Assembly: GCA_030694265.1 (NCBI GenBank)
Contig: JAUXYP010000006.1
Span: 215,772 to 279,771 of the forward strand
Source of the DNA: Sulfuricurvum sp.
Lineage (GTDB): Bacteria > Campylobacterota > Campylobacteria > Campylobacterales > Sulfurimonadaceae
Direction: 5' to 3'
DNA length: 64,000 nucleotides
Shown: positions 53,367 to 63,188 of the stretch, in pieces
Layout of the letters: every line of letters begins with the position of its first letter
Position numbering within the stretch: the stretch's first letter is position 1
Notes under the pieces: model-generated
The model's input: only the letters and a program-made list of their open reading frames with translations
Database searches by the model: none
What the model was told of the DNA's origin: nothing
Made by a program: the position numbers and the translations under genes

Positions 53367-55874
53367 TTATTCTCCTACCAATTTGGCAATTATTTGGCGT
53401 GCATTATCGCACATCCTGTTTTGTTTTTCTATTAAGAAGTGGTCCCGTGCCATGTTTTTATTCGTATGAATCTTGGCAGTGGCGATATTAATGTTGGCTT
53501 CGTCAAATAATTGGACAAAATAGGCTAATAATCCGCGCTGATTGGTAGTATTAAGATTAAGTTGTGCGTAATTGATGGAGTGATCGCAATCGAGTGTAAT
53601 CTCTTTGGGTTTTATGATGGGTTTTGGAAGGTCTAATTTTTTGGACATATCGAATGCATCTTCGATAACAATTTTGATATCATCTAGGTTCTCTTCACTG
53701 GGGTGTTGTAAAAATTCTATTTTAAAATATTTGATTCCGTCAAAGAGGGTAAAGATATCCATAGATGCCACATCGAGATAACTAAGTTTTCCTAAGAGAT
53801 ACCCCAAGTTGAGAGGAATTTTGCGAAAAATATGAATAACAAGACCTCTGTCAATATTAAGTGTATAGGTGAACGTTTGGCATCCAAACGCTTCTTTGGA
53901 AATATTGATGATTTGACTGGTGGTGTGCTTGAAAAAGAATAAATTCGATTCTATTGAGAGCACTTTTTTTTGCTCACTACGGTTAAGGAGAGAAAAATCT
54001 AGATGAACGGTGAGCTTACGTTCTTTTTGTTGTCGTTTTACAGCATCGGTAAGGCGATCGTTTTGAGAAGAAATTTCGAGGGATGCTTCATACAGTTCAT
54101 GAAGTAAATTGGCTCCAAAACTGGTATACGTTCCCGGACCTACACCGTTAATATCTGCATAGGTGAGGATGTACAGTAGTTTGAGGTTTTCAGGTGTTTT
54201 TATTTTAGCCATGAATTGATAGAGAGTTTTTTCATTGTAGATGTTTTCACGATACGCGACATTACTCATGGTGACATGATGACGTACCAACAATGCAGCA
54301 CGCTCATATTGAGCCGGCGGTAATTTTAGGCTTTTTAGAAAAGGAATAATGAGTTTTGTGCCTACTTCACTGTGATCTTGTTTACGCCCTTTACCTGTAT
54401 CATGAAGTAATATGACAGCTTTAAGTAGCATCTTGTCGGAGAGACTTAACGGTTTGTACAGCTTATCAACATAAACATCATTAATAGATTCAAGCGCTTG
54501 AATACATTTGATGGAATGAAAATCAACAGGATAATGGTGATAACCGTCAAATTGTGGTAGATGAAGCACTTTTTTGAAAGCACCAATGAGTTGATGTAAT
54601 ATTCCTGCATCATAGAAAAGTTTAAGAACGACATACAGATGATCACGTTCGAACAGTTTCCGTATCAGAGTATGCGTTTTTGGTTTGAGCGGGTGTTTAA
54701 TAGGTGTATAGGTGAAATGAAACAGCACACTTGAATCAAATTCCCATTCTTGGTCTTCTAAATTGATTAAAATATCCAATAAGGTATCAATGGGTGGAGT
54801 AGGCAAATTGTAGGACGCATACAGGGTGTTATCCATAGCATAAAAGCCTTTGCGTATACGTGAGGTACGGAGCTTGGCTGTCTGCGATGCGTCAATTAAA
54901 TAAATACGTGCCATTTTTTTGACATAAATTTGGGTGAAATTATTGATACGCCACTGCGCTTCTAGAAGTTTGGTTATTAAACGGCGTTCATCTGTGAATC
55001 CAAGCATCCTCGCAATGCGTGGCATGTACTCAAGCACCAGCTGATCTTGTTGTTTTCCTGTGAGAAGATGCAATGCACTGCGAACACGGAAGAGCAGTTC
55101 TAGGGCTATACGATATTCTCGGTATTGTTCTTCATCGAAAAGTATGCCGGTCAGTTCTTTGAGAGTACCTACGCCATACACTGTTTTGGCAATCCAATAA
55201 AGTAATTGAGAATCACGCAATCCTCCAACACCTTCTTTAATATTGGGCTGCATTGCAAAAGGATATTTTGAGCGGCGGATGTTAGCTTCCTCTATTTTTG
55301 CTAAGACGTATGTTCTGGGGTCATCATGACGGATTTGAATCAGGCGATTTTGAACAGCATTCCAGGTGAACGGAGAACCGACAATCAGACGAGATTCCAT
55401 AAAAGCGGTTTTAATCGTGATGTCTTCACGTGACGCTTTGAGCAAATCATTGCTTTCATGGACACGGTGCCCAAGTTTTAGTCCTGAATCCCATGCGATG
55501 TAGAGAAATTTTTCAATGATGGCTGAACTGTTATATCCATCAACATTGTCATACACGATCATCAGATCGATGTCACTGTGAACACATAACTGCTCTCGTC
55601 CATAGCTTCCAAGAGCGATAAGAGCAATGGGTATATTACTGCGCATAGGGAGATAATTTCCAAACATTCGACGCAATACGGTTTTGTACATTAAAATTAT
55701 AATGGTGTCTAAGGTTCGGGTGTGTGTTACTAAAAAGTCTTTGCCTTGATTGCGTTCAAAAACATCGGTAAGAGAATTTTTATAGTCATAAATAAACGTT
55801 TTAAACAGCTTTGAAATTTCAAAATCACTGGCATTAGACTCGATGAGGTCTTCAATATCTTCGGCAATACTCAT
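53367..55874 (-). CDS. glnD: PII uridylyltransferase / HD-domain GlnD
   Basis: 835-aa nitrogen sensor. The N-terminal nucleotidyltransferase has GSYGREQLCVHSDIDLM; the HD phosphohydrolase domain contains LLHDTGKGRKQDHSEVG; ACT-like domains at the C-terminus (including NTTNQRGLLAYFVQLF) bind glutamine. It adds UMP to PII when nitrogen is scarce and removes it when plentiful. A TACAAT box lies on the minus strand at 55899-55894, 20 bases before the ATG. Probably co-transcribed with glmS, a glutamine-using enzyme. Confidence 0.93.
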   Translation of the reverse strand: MSIAEDIEDLIESNASDFEISKLFKTFIYDYKNSLTDVFERNQGKDFLVTHTRTLDTIIILMYKTVLRRMFGNYLPMRSNIPIALIALGSYGREQLCVHSDIDLMIVYDNVDGYNSSAIIEKFLYIAWDSGLKLGHRVHESNDLLKASREDITIKTAFMESRLIVGSPFTWNAVQNRLIQIRHDDPRTYVLAKIEEANIRRSKYPFAMQPNIKEGVGGLRDSQLLYWIAKTVYGVGTLKELTGILFDEEQYREYRIALELLFRVRSALHLLTGKQQDQLVLEYMPRIARMLGFTDERRLITKLLEAQWRINNFTQIYVKKMARIYLIDASQTAKLRTSRIRKGFYAMDNTLYASYNLPTPPIDTLLDILINLEDQEWEFDSSVLFHFTYTPIKHPLKPKTHTLIRKLFERDHLYVVLKLFYDAGILHQLIGAFKKVLHLPQFDGYHHYPVDFHSIKCIQALESINDVYVDKLYKPLSLSDKMLLKAVILLHDTGKGRKQDHSEVGTKLIIPFLKSLKLPPAQYERAALLVRHHVTMSNVAYRENIYNEKTLYQFMAKIKTPENLKLLYILTYADINGVGPGTYTSFGANLLHELYEASLEISSQNDRLTDAVKRQQKERKLTVHLDFSLLNRSEQKKVLSIESNLFFFKHTTSQIINISKEAFGCQTFTYTLNIDRGLVIHIFRKIPLNLGYLLGKLSYLDVASMDIFTLFDGIKYFKIEFLQHPSEENLDDIKIVIEDAFDMSKKLDLPKPIIKPKEITLDCDHSINYAQLNLNTTNQRGLLAYFVQLFDEANINIATAKIHTNKNMARDHFLIEKQNRMCDNARQIIAKLVGE

Positions 55875-55995
55875 AGCAGCTACTTTTTATTTAATTGTAG
55901 CGAAAAATGATTTTTTTGAGGAGAGTTATGAGGATAAAAAATAATCAGGTAATATAATGGTATAACAATGGCTAAATAATAAGGGGACATGTAGG

Positions 55996-56934
55996 ATGAA
56001 TAACACAACTGTCTATCAAAAAGTTTTTGACATCCATGATCAGGTAATGGGGATGATTCGCTCTATGAAAATCCCTCCGTATCCTGCACACTATAAGAAG
56101 TTCTTTGACAAACTGTTTTTGGAAATAGCGGATGCCGAATTACGTAAAGATCAGCAAGATTCAGAACAGAAGGTCGTTAGTAGTTCGAAAGATGATATGA
56201 CTAAATATCTTGATATTGCAAAGCGTTCGGTAATGTCTTTTACAGAGTCTCATGCCGATATTGCTTCCGTGGCACAAGAGCAGCAAACATACATCGATAC
56301 TGTTCCCGTAGATACGTTAGAAAATTATAAGATTTTTTCGGAGGGGTTAAGTGCGCTTAACAAAAATTTATCTGAGGAACTTGATAAAGCGCAATCAAAA
56401 ATCAATGACCTTACCATCGATCTTCAAGAAGCGCTTTCTTCTTTGTCAACGGATCCGCTTACGAAGGTTGGAAACGCAAAAGGATTTATGGATGATATGG
56501 AATCCGTAATAGAAGCAGGGCAGAGTAAAAAGCTTTCGATGGTGCTAATCATGATTGATGTGGACAACTTTAAATATATCAATGAAGAACACGGTCATTT
56601 GGCGGGGGATAAAATTCTATATTTTTTAGCGCAAACCGTCAAAACAATGATTCGTACCGTCGATAAAATTTATCGTTACGGAGGGGAAGAATTTGCGGTT
56701 CTTTTAAGTCGGTGTGATGAGACACAAGCTTTTTCAATAGCCGATAAACTTCGTGCGAAAATCGAGCAAAGTAAGCTGTTGTATTCTGGACAAAGTGTTT
56801 ATGTGACTATTAGTGTTGGAGTTACGATACACCAGATGGGCGATACGTTTGACACTATCTTGGATCGTGCCGACAAAGCTCTTTTTTGTGCGAAAAAATC
56901 CAATAAAAACTGCACCGTTCTCTTGGACTGTTGA
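55996..56934 (+). CDS. Soluble diguanylate cyclase
   Basis: 312-aa cytosolic GGDEF protein. The N-terminal part (about 1-145) is helical, includes IPPYPAHYKKFFDK, and has a coiled coil (about 110-145); it is not a known sensor domain. The GGDEF domain (about 150-310) has DPLTKVGNAKGF, DVDNFKYINEEHGHLAGDK, active site GGEEF and I-site RTVD. The coiled coil could drive the dimerisation needed for activity. It stands divergent from glnD and 50 bases before the mqnE promoter. Confidence 0.88.
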   Translation: MNNTTVYQKVFDIHDQVMGMIRSMKIPPYPAHYKKFFDKLFLEIADAELRKDQQDSEQKVVSSSKDDMTKYLDIAKRSVMSFTESHADIASVAQEQQTYIDTVPVDTLENYKIFSEGLSALNKNLSEELDKAQSKINDLTIDLQEALSSLSTDPLTKVGNAKGFMDDMESVIEAGQSKKLSMVLIMIDVDNFKYINEEHGHLAGDKILYFLAQTVKTMIRTVDKIYRYGGEEFAVLLSRCDETQAFSIADKLRAKIEQSKLLYSGQSVYVTISVGVTIHQMGDTFDTILDRADKALFCAKKSNKNCTVLLDC

Positions 56935-56980
56935 TCGTTAAACACACAATTTAGCTTAAGGACATCCATATTTCTTTCGC

Positions 56981-56986
56981 TATAAT
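56981..56986 (+). promoter_or_regulatory. -10 box deciding the mqnE start
   Basis: TATAAT at 56981-56986 overlaps the in-frame ATG at 56985, so that codon cannot be the translation start from this promoter. The next ATG is at 57018. Confidence 0.5.
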
Positions 56987-57017
56987 GCGTCAAAAAATAA
57001 GTGATAAAGATTTTACA

Positions 57018-58079
57018 ATGGATATTATTGAGAAAGTAAAACGCAACGAACGTTTGACACAAGAAGAAGCAACAGAGTTGTATGATTTAGATTTATTTAC
57101 ACTTGGAGAGCTTGCAGACGAACGGCGCATGGCATTGCACGGCAAACGAACTTTTTTCAATATTAATCGTCATATTAATCCGACCAATATTTGTAAAGAC
57201 GTCTGTAAATTTTGTGCTTACAGTGCGAGTCGAAAGAATCCAAAACCGTACACCATGAGCCATGAAGAGATTTTGGCGATTACCGATGATATCGCGGGGC
57301 GCGGTATATCGGAAGTGCATATCGTTTCTGCCCATAATCCGGAAACAGGATTGGAATGGTATTTGGAAATTTTTCGAAAAATCAAAGAGCGCCATCCTCA
57401 GCTGCACATCAAAGCACTTACAGCTGCTGAGGTTCATTTTCTAGCCGAAGAATATGGCAAGAGCTATGATGAAATTTTAGATTTAATGATTGCCAATGGT
57501 GTAGATTCGATGCCCGGTGGCGGCGCGGAAATCTTTGATGAAACGGTACGCGACTACATCTGTAAGGGAAAAGTAAATTCTCAACAATGGTTGGAAATTC
57601 ATCGTAAGTGGCATGAAAAAGGGATGAAGTCCAATGTGACAATGCTTTTTGGTCACGTTGAAGAGCGTATTCATCGAGTAGACCACATGATGCGTATTCG
57701 TGATCTTCAAGATATGACGGGCGGATTTAACTGTTTTATTCCGCTTGTTTATCAAAGTGAGAATAATTTTTTAAATGTTAAAGAATTTATTACCGCACAT
57801 GAAATTCTTAAAACAATGGCGATCAGCCGAATCGTTTTAGATAACGTCCCTAACTTGAAAGCGTATTGGGTAACGTCTACGGTGAACTTAGCCCTTGTAG
57901 CACAAGAATTTGGAGCCAATGATTTAGATGGAACGATTGAGAAAGAATCGATAAATTCAGCCGCAGGTGCCGCAAGTGCTCATGGTATTAATCTTCAAGA
58001 GTATGTTTCACTTATAAAGAACAGTGGATTTGCACCCATTGAGCGTGATAGTTTGTATAACGTGATAAAAGCTTGGTAA
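57018..58079 (+). CDS. mqnE: Aminofutalosine synthase MqnE
   Basis: 353-aa radical SAM enzyme of the futalosine menaquinone pathway, joining the chorismate-derived enolpyruvyl benzoate to SAM. CKDVCKFCAYS (C-x3-C-x2-C) binds the cluster; NINRHINPTNIC, IKALTAAEVHFLA and MPGGGAEIFDE are MqnE signatures that separate it from MqnC. Menaquinone would serve the NrfD-linked respiratory enzyme at 28-33 kb. The frame is open from 56985, but 57018 (MDIIEKV) is preferred because of the promoter. The glutamine amidotransferase gene follows after 12 bases. Confidence 0.9.
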   Translation: MDIIEKVKRNERLTQEEATELYDLDLFTLGELADERRMALHGKRTFFNINRHINPTNICKDVCKFCAYSASRKNPKPYTMSHEEILAITDDIAGRGISEVHIVSAHNPETGLEWYLEIFRKIKERHPQLHIKALTAAEVHFLAEEYGKSYDEILDLMIANGVDSMPGGGAEIFDETVRDYICKGKVNSQQWLEIHRKWHEKGMKSNVTMLFGHVEERIHRVDHMMRIRDLQDMTGGFNCFIPLVYQSENNFLNVKEFITAHEILKTMAISRIVLDNVPNLKAYWVTSTVNLALVAQEFGANDLDGTIEKESINSAAGAASAHGINLQEYVSLIKNSGFAPIERDSLYNVIKAW

Positions 58080-58091
58080 GAGGAAAAATTC

Positions 58092-58661
58092 ATGATAGTA
58101 ATGATTGATAATTATGACAGTTTCACCTATAACATTGTTCAGTATTGCCTTGAATTGGGGGCAGATCTTAAAATTATTCGTAATGATGAGATGACAGTTA
58201 AGGAAATTGAAGCGCTCAAACCTGAAAAGTTGATTATCTCTCCAGGACCTGCAACACCCGATGATGCAGGAGTGACTCTTGAAGCTATCCGATATTTTTC
58301 AGATAAGATCCCTATCCTTGGAATTTGTTTGGGACATCAGAGCATTGCTCAGGTCTTTGGCGGGAAAGTCGTACGTGCGAATAAAATGATGCATGGTAAA
58401 ACTTCCAAAATGTTACGTCAGGGAAATACGCCTATCTTTAACAAACTGCCGGAGATGTTTACGGCGACACGGTATCATTCCTTGATTGTGAGCCAAGAAA
58501 ATCTTCCCGAGGCTATTGTGCCCACTGCCTATAGTGAAGACGATCATGAGATCATGGCACTTGAGATCAAAGGAAAACCGATTTATGGGGTTCAGTTTCA
58601 CCCTGAATCGATTATGAGTGAATTTGGTCATGAGATTCTCAATAATTTTCTAAAGTTATGA
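58092..58661 (+). CDS. pabA: Glutamine amidotransferase of PabA/TrpG type
   Basis: 189-aa class I amidotransferase. IDNYDSFTYN, the nucleophile elbow GICLGHQ and the catalytic His-Glu in GVQFHPESI are complete. It releases ammonia from glutamine for a chorismate-using partner: p-aminobenzoate synthase (folate) or anthranilate synthase (tryptophan). No TrpE/PabB gene is adjacent, so PabA and TrpG cannot be separated; some bacteria use one protein for both. The GT-C-like gene overlaps its end by four bases. Confidence 0.88.
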   Translation: MIVMIDNYDSFTYNIVQYCLELGADLKIIRNDEMTVKEIEALKPEKLIISPGPATPDDAGVTLEAIRYFSDKIPILGICLGHQSIAQVFGGKVVRANKMMHGKTSKMLRQGNTPIFNKLPEMFTATRYHSLIVSQENLPEAIVPTAYSEDDHEIMALEIKGKPIYGVQFHPESIMSEFGHEILNNFLKL

Positions 58662-59842
58662 GAACGACAGTTCTTCTTTTCCTCCTCATAGCACTGCATA
58701 CAGCATTGCTCGTTGCTCAAATTGGCGGTCTTTCGATCGGTTATAACGAAGCCGTCATCCTTTATACAGACAGCAATTTTTTACATTATTACATTCAATT
58801 TTTTGTCAATAGTTTTCCTTACAGTGATTTAGCCCTTCGTTTGCCTATGATTGCTCTTCACATTATCGCTTTCTTTTTACTATATAACATTAGTCGCTTT
58901 TATTTAGTCAAGGAAACGGATCGGCTGTGGTTAATGCTTATCTATGTTCTTTTGCCAGGGATCACCAGCGCTGCACTCGTTGTAGATCCGGCAGGAATCA
59001 AAATAGTACTAACCTTTTTATTCGTTTATCTTTTTCTCCGCTTTGGAGCGTATGCATACTTACTACTGCCTTTATATCTATGGGTTGATGCTTCTTTTTT
59101 TCCTCTTTTTGTAGCGGTAATGCTGTATGGGCTAATGATTAAAAAATATTCTCTTGCTGTATTTGGTGGAATCTTGAGTTTGATTGCATACACTGAATCG
59201 GGACTTAATATCGGCGGGTTTCCTCATGGCCATTTTTTAGATGCATTGGGAATATATGCGGCTATTTTTTCTCCGATCGTTTTTTTGTATCTCTTTTATG
59301 TGATGTATCGCCGTTTTATTACGAATGAACGGGATTTATTGTGGTTGATAGGTGCCGTTGCTTTTGGAATTTCAATAATATTATCGTTTCGTCAGAGAGT
59401 CGAGATACAATCATTTGCCCCTTTTTTGATGCTTATTCTTCCGTTGGCTGCACAAACTTTTTTTCATACTTACCGCATACGACTGAGGATGTTTCGTAAA
59501 CGCTATCAGTTCTTATTTTACACAGCACTCGTTATCTTAGTGGTAAATACATTGGCAGTTTTTTTTAATCAGCATTTTTACCGTTTTCTAAAAGATCCCA
59601 CTCGTCATTTCTCGTATCCAATGCACGTAATCAAGGAATTGTCAGTGCAATTGCATCAGAAAGACATAGAGTGCGTCCATACGGATGATGATAGAGTCCA
59701 ACTTAGATTACGCTTTTATGGCATTGGAGAATGTCATAGGTTTGTGTTAAGTGAACATCCAAAAAAACAATCTGATAAAGTTACTATTCGTTACAATAAA
59801 AGTCCTATCTATGTTATATATGTTACAAAAATACGCAATTAG
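58658..59842 (+). CDS. Polytopic membrane protein, GT-C-like glycosyltransferase
   Basis: 394-aa protein with about nine or ten hydrophobic segments and a basic C-terminal soluble tail (about 320-394). Near the N-terminus SIGYNEAVILY resembles the first-loop acidic motif (D/E-E-A-x-Y) of ArnT/PMT-type GT-C transferases, and LALRLPMIALH is typical of the next helix in that group. These use polyprenyl-phosphate sugars outside the membrane. The acceptor and sugar are unknown, and the assignment is by pattern only. Coupled by ATGA to the amidotransferase gene, probably without a functional link. Confidence 0.55.
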   Translation: MRTTVLLFLLIALHTALLVAQIGGLSIGYNEAVILYTDSNFLHYYIQFFVNSFPYSDLALRLPMIALHIIAFFLLYNISRFYLVKETDRLWLMLIYVLLPGITSAALVVDPAGIKIVLTFLFVYLFLRFGAYAYLLLPLYLWVDASFFPLFVAVMLYGLMIKKYSLAVFGGILSLIAYTESGLNIGGFPHGHFLDALGIYAAIFSPIVFLYLFYVMYRRFITNERDLLWLIGAVAFGISIILSFRQRVEIQSFAPFLMLILPLAAQTFFHTYRIRLRMFRKRYQFLFYTALVILVVNTLAVFFNQHFYRFLKDPTRHFSYPMHVIKELSVQLHQKDIECVHTDDDRVQLRLRFYGIGECHRFVLSEHPKKQSDKVTIRYNKSPIYVIYVTKIRN

Positions 59843-59894
59843 CTTTCTTCTTGATAGGGAAACTGTTCCTATGAGTAATTCTATAGCTCCTCTT

Positions 59895-59903
59895 TGATAT
59901 AAT
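59895..59903 (+). promoter_or_regulatory. Extended -10 promoter of aclBA
   Basis: TGATATAAT (TGn + TATAAT at 59898-59903), 32 bases before the aclB ATG, with GAAGGAG between. An extended -10 fits strong expression of a central carbon-fixation enzyme. Confidence 0.55.
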
Positions 59904-59934
59904 TACCGCCAAAAGATTTTTCGAAGGAGTTGCA

Positions 59935-61251
59935 ATGGCTCAAAGAGCGATTCGTGAATACGACGGTAAAGCAATTTTCTCAAAACATTGGGAAAACTAC
60001 TTCAGCGGTTTCCGCTACGGTTTCAAATCGGTATTAGTAACAAGTGGTGATGACCTACGTGTAAAAGCACAAGAGCATGGGTTTGAATGGTTGAAGCAAG
60101 AAGCATTGGTTGCAAAACCGGACATGCTATTTGGTAAACGTGGAAAAAACGATCTTGTTTTATTCCGAACTGCCAAGCCAGGTGACGTTACGCTTGAAGA
60201 AGCTGCTAAATGGATTGATGAAAAAATCGCTCACGAGACCATTCTCCTTACGGGACAAAAAGGGACATTGACTCATTTTATCGTTGAGCCGTTTACTCCC
60301 CACTCTCAAGATCAAGAGTATTACATCTCTGCTACGACCGTTGGTGAAGACGATGTTCTTTATCTATCGGCTGAGGGCGGTATGGAAGTTGAAGAAGGAT
60401 GGGAAGAAAAGGTTAATGAAGTAACCATCCCAATCACAATGGACGATGCGAACATAGAACACTTGATCCGTTCAAACGTTCCTGCGGGAATTCCTGAAGA
60501 AAACAAAGAACGTTTTATCGCATTTGCAGAGCAATTCTATAAATTTTATCGCGATCAAAATTTTGCATACCTAGAGATTAATCCAATCGTTATGGTTGGC
60601 AATGATATGCACATCCTTGACCTTGTTGCTCGTCTTGACGATACAGCAGGTTTCATGATGGGTGATGCATGGTGTGGTGCAGAGTTTCCAACAGCATTTG
60701 GTATGGAAGATCAATCTCCAGAAGAAAAAGCGATTGCTTTGGCAGACTCTAAATCAGGCGCTTCATTGAAACTTACTATCCTTAACCCTATGGGCCGTAT
60801 TTGGACGATGGTTGCAGGTGGTGGTGCATCAGTTGTGTATGCTGATACGATTGCTGATTTGTCAGGTAATGTTTCTGATCTTGCTAACTATGGTGAATAT
60901 TCAGGCGGACCAACTACCGGTGAAACTCAATTCTATGCGGAAACTGTTCTTGATTTGATGACACGTCATAAAGACCCAAAAGGTCGTGATAAAATTCTTA
61001 TCATTGGTGGTGCCATTGCAAACTTTACGGACGTTGCTAAAACCTTTACCGGTATTATCCAAGCGTTTGAAGTGTATGCAGAGCGCATGAAAGCTCACAA
61101 TACACGTATCTATGTACGTCGTGGCGGACCAAACTATGAAAAAGGTCTTAAAGATATCAAAGAGGCAGCGGATCGTCTAGGTCTTTATATCGAAGTTTAT
61201 GGGCCAGAAACGCATGTCACTGACATCGTTCGTATGGCTTTAGAGAAATAA
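59935..61251 (+). CDS. aclB: ATP-citrate lyase, small subunit (AclB)
   Basis: 438-aa subunit homologous to the succinyl-CoA-synthetase beta chain: an N-terminal ATP-grasp region (FSKHWENYFSGFRYG, LFGKRGKNDLVLFRTAKPG, FAYLEINPIVM) and a C-terminal citrate/CoA-side domain (SGGPTTGETQFYAET, YVRRGGPNYEKGL). With AclA it cleaves citrate to acetyl-CoA and oxaloacetate, the key reductive-TCA step. Separate AclB and AclA chains are the form found in Campylobacterota and Chlorobi. AclA follows after nine bases. Codon use is smooth and highly biased, consistent with strong expression. Confidence 0.95.
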   Translation: MAQRAIREYDGKAIFSKHWENYFSGFRYGFKSVLVTSGDDLRVKAQEHGFEWLKQEALVAKPDMLFGKRGKNDLVLFRTAKPGDVTLEEAAKWIDEKIAHETILLTGQKGTLTHFIVEPFTPHSQDQEYYISATTVGEDDVLYLSAEGGMEVEEGWEEKVNEVTIPITMDDANIEHLIRSNVPAGIPEENKERFIAFAEQFYKFYRDQNFAYLEINPIVMVGNDMHILDLVARLDDTAGFMMGDAWCGAEFPTAFGMEDQSPEEKAIALADSKSGASLKLTILNPMGRIWTMVAGGGASVVYADTIADLSGNVSDLANYGEYSGGPTTGETQFYAETVLDLMTRHKDPKGRDKILIIGGAIANFTDVAKTFTGIIQAFEVYAERMKAHNTRIYVRRGGPNYEKGLKDIKEAADRLGLYIEVYGPETHVTDIVRMALEK

Positions 61252-61260
61252 GGAGTAGGT

Positions 61261-63078
61261 ATGAGTGCTTTATTTACCAAAGATACACAAGCGATTTTCT
61301 GGAATAACAACGCAAGCGCAATTCAGCGTATGTTGGATTATGACTATGTAATCAACCGTACAAAACCGTCTGTTGCGGCTATCGTAGCACCAACATCAGG
61401 TAACAAATTTGAGAAATTTTTCTATGGTCCAGATGAGATCATGGTCCCGGTTTACCGTAACACTGCGGAAGCAGCAGCAGCATTCCCAAATGCAGATGTT
61501 CTTTTGAACTTTGCCTCTTTTCGTACAGCATACGATGTTACTATGGAAGCGATCGCTATTAAAGGTCAATTTCGATCAGTAATGGTAACTGCAGAAGGTA
61601 TCCCAGAGCGTCTTGCACGTAAGATGAACCAAGCAGCTCGTGATGCAGGTGTTATCGTTATCGGACCAGCAACCGTCGGTGGTATCGCTCCAGGTGCATT
61701 TAAAATTGCAAACGTTGGTGGAACCATCGAAAACATCATCAACTCTAAACTTCACCGTGCTGGTTCATGTGGTCTTGTAACGCGTTCAGGTGGTTTGTTT
61801 AATGAACTTTCAAACATCATTGCTATTAATGCTGATGGTATCGCAGAGGGTGTTGCAATCGGTGGAGACCGTTTTGTAGGTTCTGTATTTATCGATAACC
61901 TTCTTCGTATGGAAAGCAACCCAGAAGTTAAATATATGGTATTGCTAGGCGAAGTAGGGGGTACTGAAGAGTACAAAGTAATCGAAGCGGTAAAATCTGG
62001 TTTGATCAAAAAACCGATTATCGCATGGTGTATCGGTACAATTGCTAAGCACTTTAGTTCAGGAGTACAATTCGGTCACGCCGGTGCAAGTGCAAATGCA
62101 GATGCAGAAACAGCAGCTTATAAAAACACAGCAATGGCAGAAGCCGGTATGTTTGTACCGGCAAGTTTCAATGATCTTCCAAAAACGATTGCAGATGTGT
62201 ATGCAAAACTCACCAGTGAAGGCATTATCAAAGAAATCGTTGAGCCAGCACTACGTACAGTACCAAAAGTACGTCGTAAAAAAGAGTTCATTTGTACTAT
62301 TTCTGATGACCGTGGTGATGAAGCAACTTATGCTGGTTACCCAATCAGTTCAGTTGCTACTCCGGAAACAGGTTTTGGAATCGGTGATGTTATCTCATTG
62401 CTTTGGTTCAAAAAACGTTATCCAAAATGGGCTACTGATTATCTTGAAACGGTTATCAAAACCGTTGCCGATCACGGTCCTGCCGTTTCTGGTGCACATA
62501 ATGCAAAAGTAACTGCTCGCGCGGGTAAAGATGTCATTAGTTCACTCGTAACCGGTCTTTTGACGATAGGACCACGTTTCGGTGGAGCGATTGATGACGC
62601 AGCTAAATATTTCAAATACGCGAATGACCGTGGTATGAGCCCGGCTGAGTTTATTGATTACATGAAAAAAGAGGGCAAAACTATTTCTGGTATTGGTCAC
62701 CGTATCAAATCAGTGCGTAACCCTGACCTTCGTGTATCAGGTTTGAAAAAATATGCAGCAGAGCACTTCCCAAGCACTCCTTTGCTTGATTTTGCTCTTG
62801 AAGTAGAAAAATTGACAACGTCTAAAAAAGACAACCTTATCTTGAACGTTGATGGTACTATCGGTATCTTGATGGTTGATATGTGGCGCGCTCTTGGTTA
62901 TTCTGAGACAGATATTGATGGCTTCATCGATGCAGGTGCACTTAATGCATTTTTCGTTGTTGGTCGCTCAATTGGTTTTATCGGACATATTTTGGACGAA
63001 AAACGTCTTGGAATGCCTATGTACCGTCATCCAACAGACGATATTCTTTACAACGTCGAATACGCAGACGAAATTTAA
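61261..63078 (+). CDS. aclA: ATP-citrate lyase, large subunit (AclA)
   Basis: 605-aa subunit. The N-terminal half is succinyl-CoA-synthetase-alpha-like, with the phospho-histidine loop in VQFGHAGASANAD; the C-terminal half (about 360-605) is a citrate-synthase-like citryl-CoA lyase module with GPAVSGAHNAKVTARAGKD, GPRFGGAIDDAA and GIGHRIKSVRNPDLRV, where the His and Arg bind citryl-CoA. AAGGAG precedes the ATG. The gene pair, with the promoter before aclB and the hairpin after 63078, forms one transcript. Confidence 0.96.
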   Translation: MSALFTKDTQAIFWNNNASAIQRMLDYDYVINRTKPSVAAIVAPTSGNKFEKFFYGPDEIMVPVYRNTAEAAAAFPNADVLLNFASFRTAYDVTMEAIAIKGQFRSVMVTAEGIPERLARKMNQAARDAGVIVIGPATVGGIAPGAFKIANVGGTIENIINSKLHRAGSCGLVTRSGGLFNELSNIIAINADGIAEGVAIGGDRFVGSVFIDNLLRMESNPEVKYMVLLGEVGGTEEYKVIEAVKSGLIKKPIIAWCIGTIAKHFSSGVQFGHAGASANADAETAAYKNTAMAEAGMFVPASFNDLPKTIADVYAKLTSEGIIKEIVEPALRTVPKVRRKKEFICTISDDRGDEATYAGYPISSVATPETGFGIGDVISLLWFKKRYPKWATDYLETVIKTVADHGPAVSGAHNAKVTARAGKDVISSLVTGLLTIGPRFGGAIDDAAKYFKYANDRGMSPAEFIDYMKKEGKTISGIGHRIKSVRNPDLRVSGLKKYAAEHFPSTPLLDFALEVEKLTTSKKDNLILNVDGTIGILMVDMWRALGYSETDIDGFIDAGALNAFFVVGRSIGFIGHILDEKRLGMPMYRHPTDDILYNVEYADEI

Positions 63079-63081
63079 TTA

Positions 63082-63105
63082 CTTCTCCCGCTTATGCGGG
63101 CGAAG
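63082..63105 (+). terminator. Probable terminator of aclBA
   Basis: CCCGC (63087-63091) and GCGGG (63096-63100) pair around TTAT, and CTTC/GAAG extend the stem after one mismatch. The T-rich stretch lies about 20 bases further on, so termination may be partial. Confidence 0.5.
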
Positions 63106-63150
63106 AGACCTCCGCTAAAAACTTTTTTCTCTTTTCTTCAATACTTTCGT

Positions 63151-63156
63151 TATAAT
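63151..63156 (+). promoter_or_regulatory. -10 box of the pseudopilin gene
   Basis: TATAAT, 33 bases before the ATG at 63189. No clear -35 hexamer at the standard distance. Confidence 0.4.
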
Positions 63157-63188
63157 CACTGTTACTTAATATTATTATAGGTGATTTT

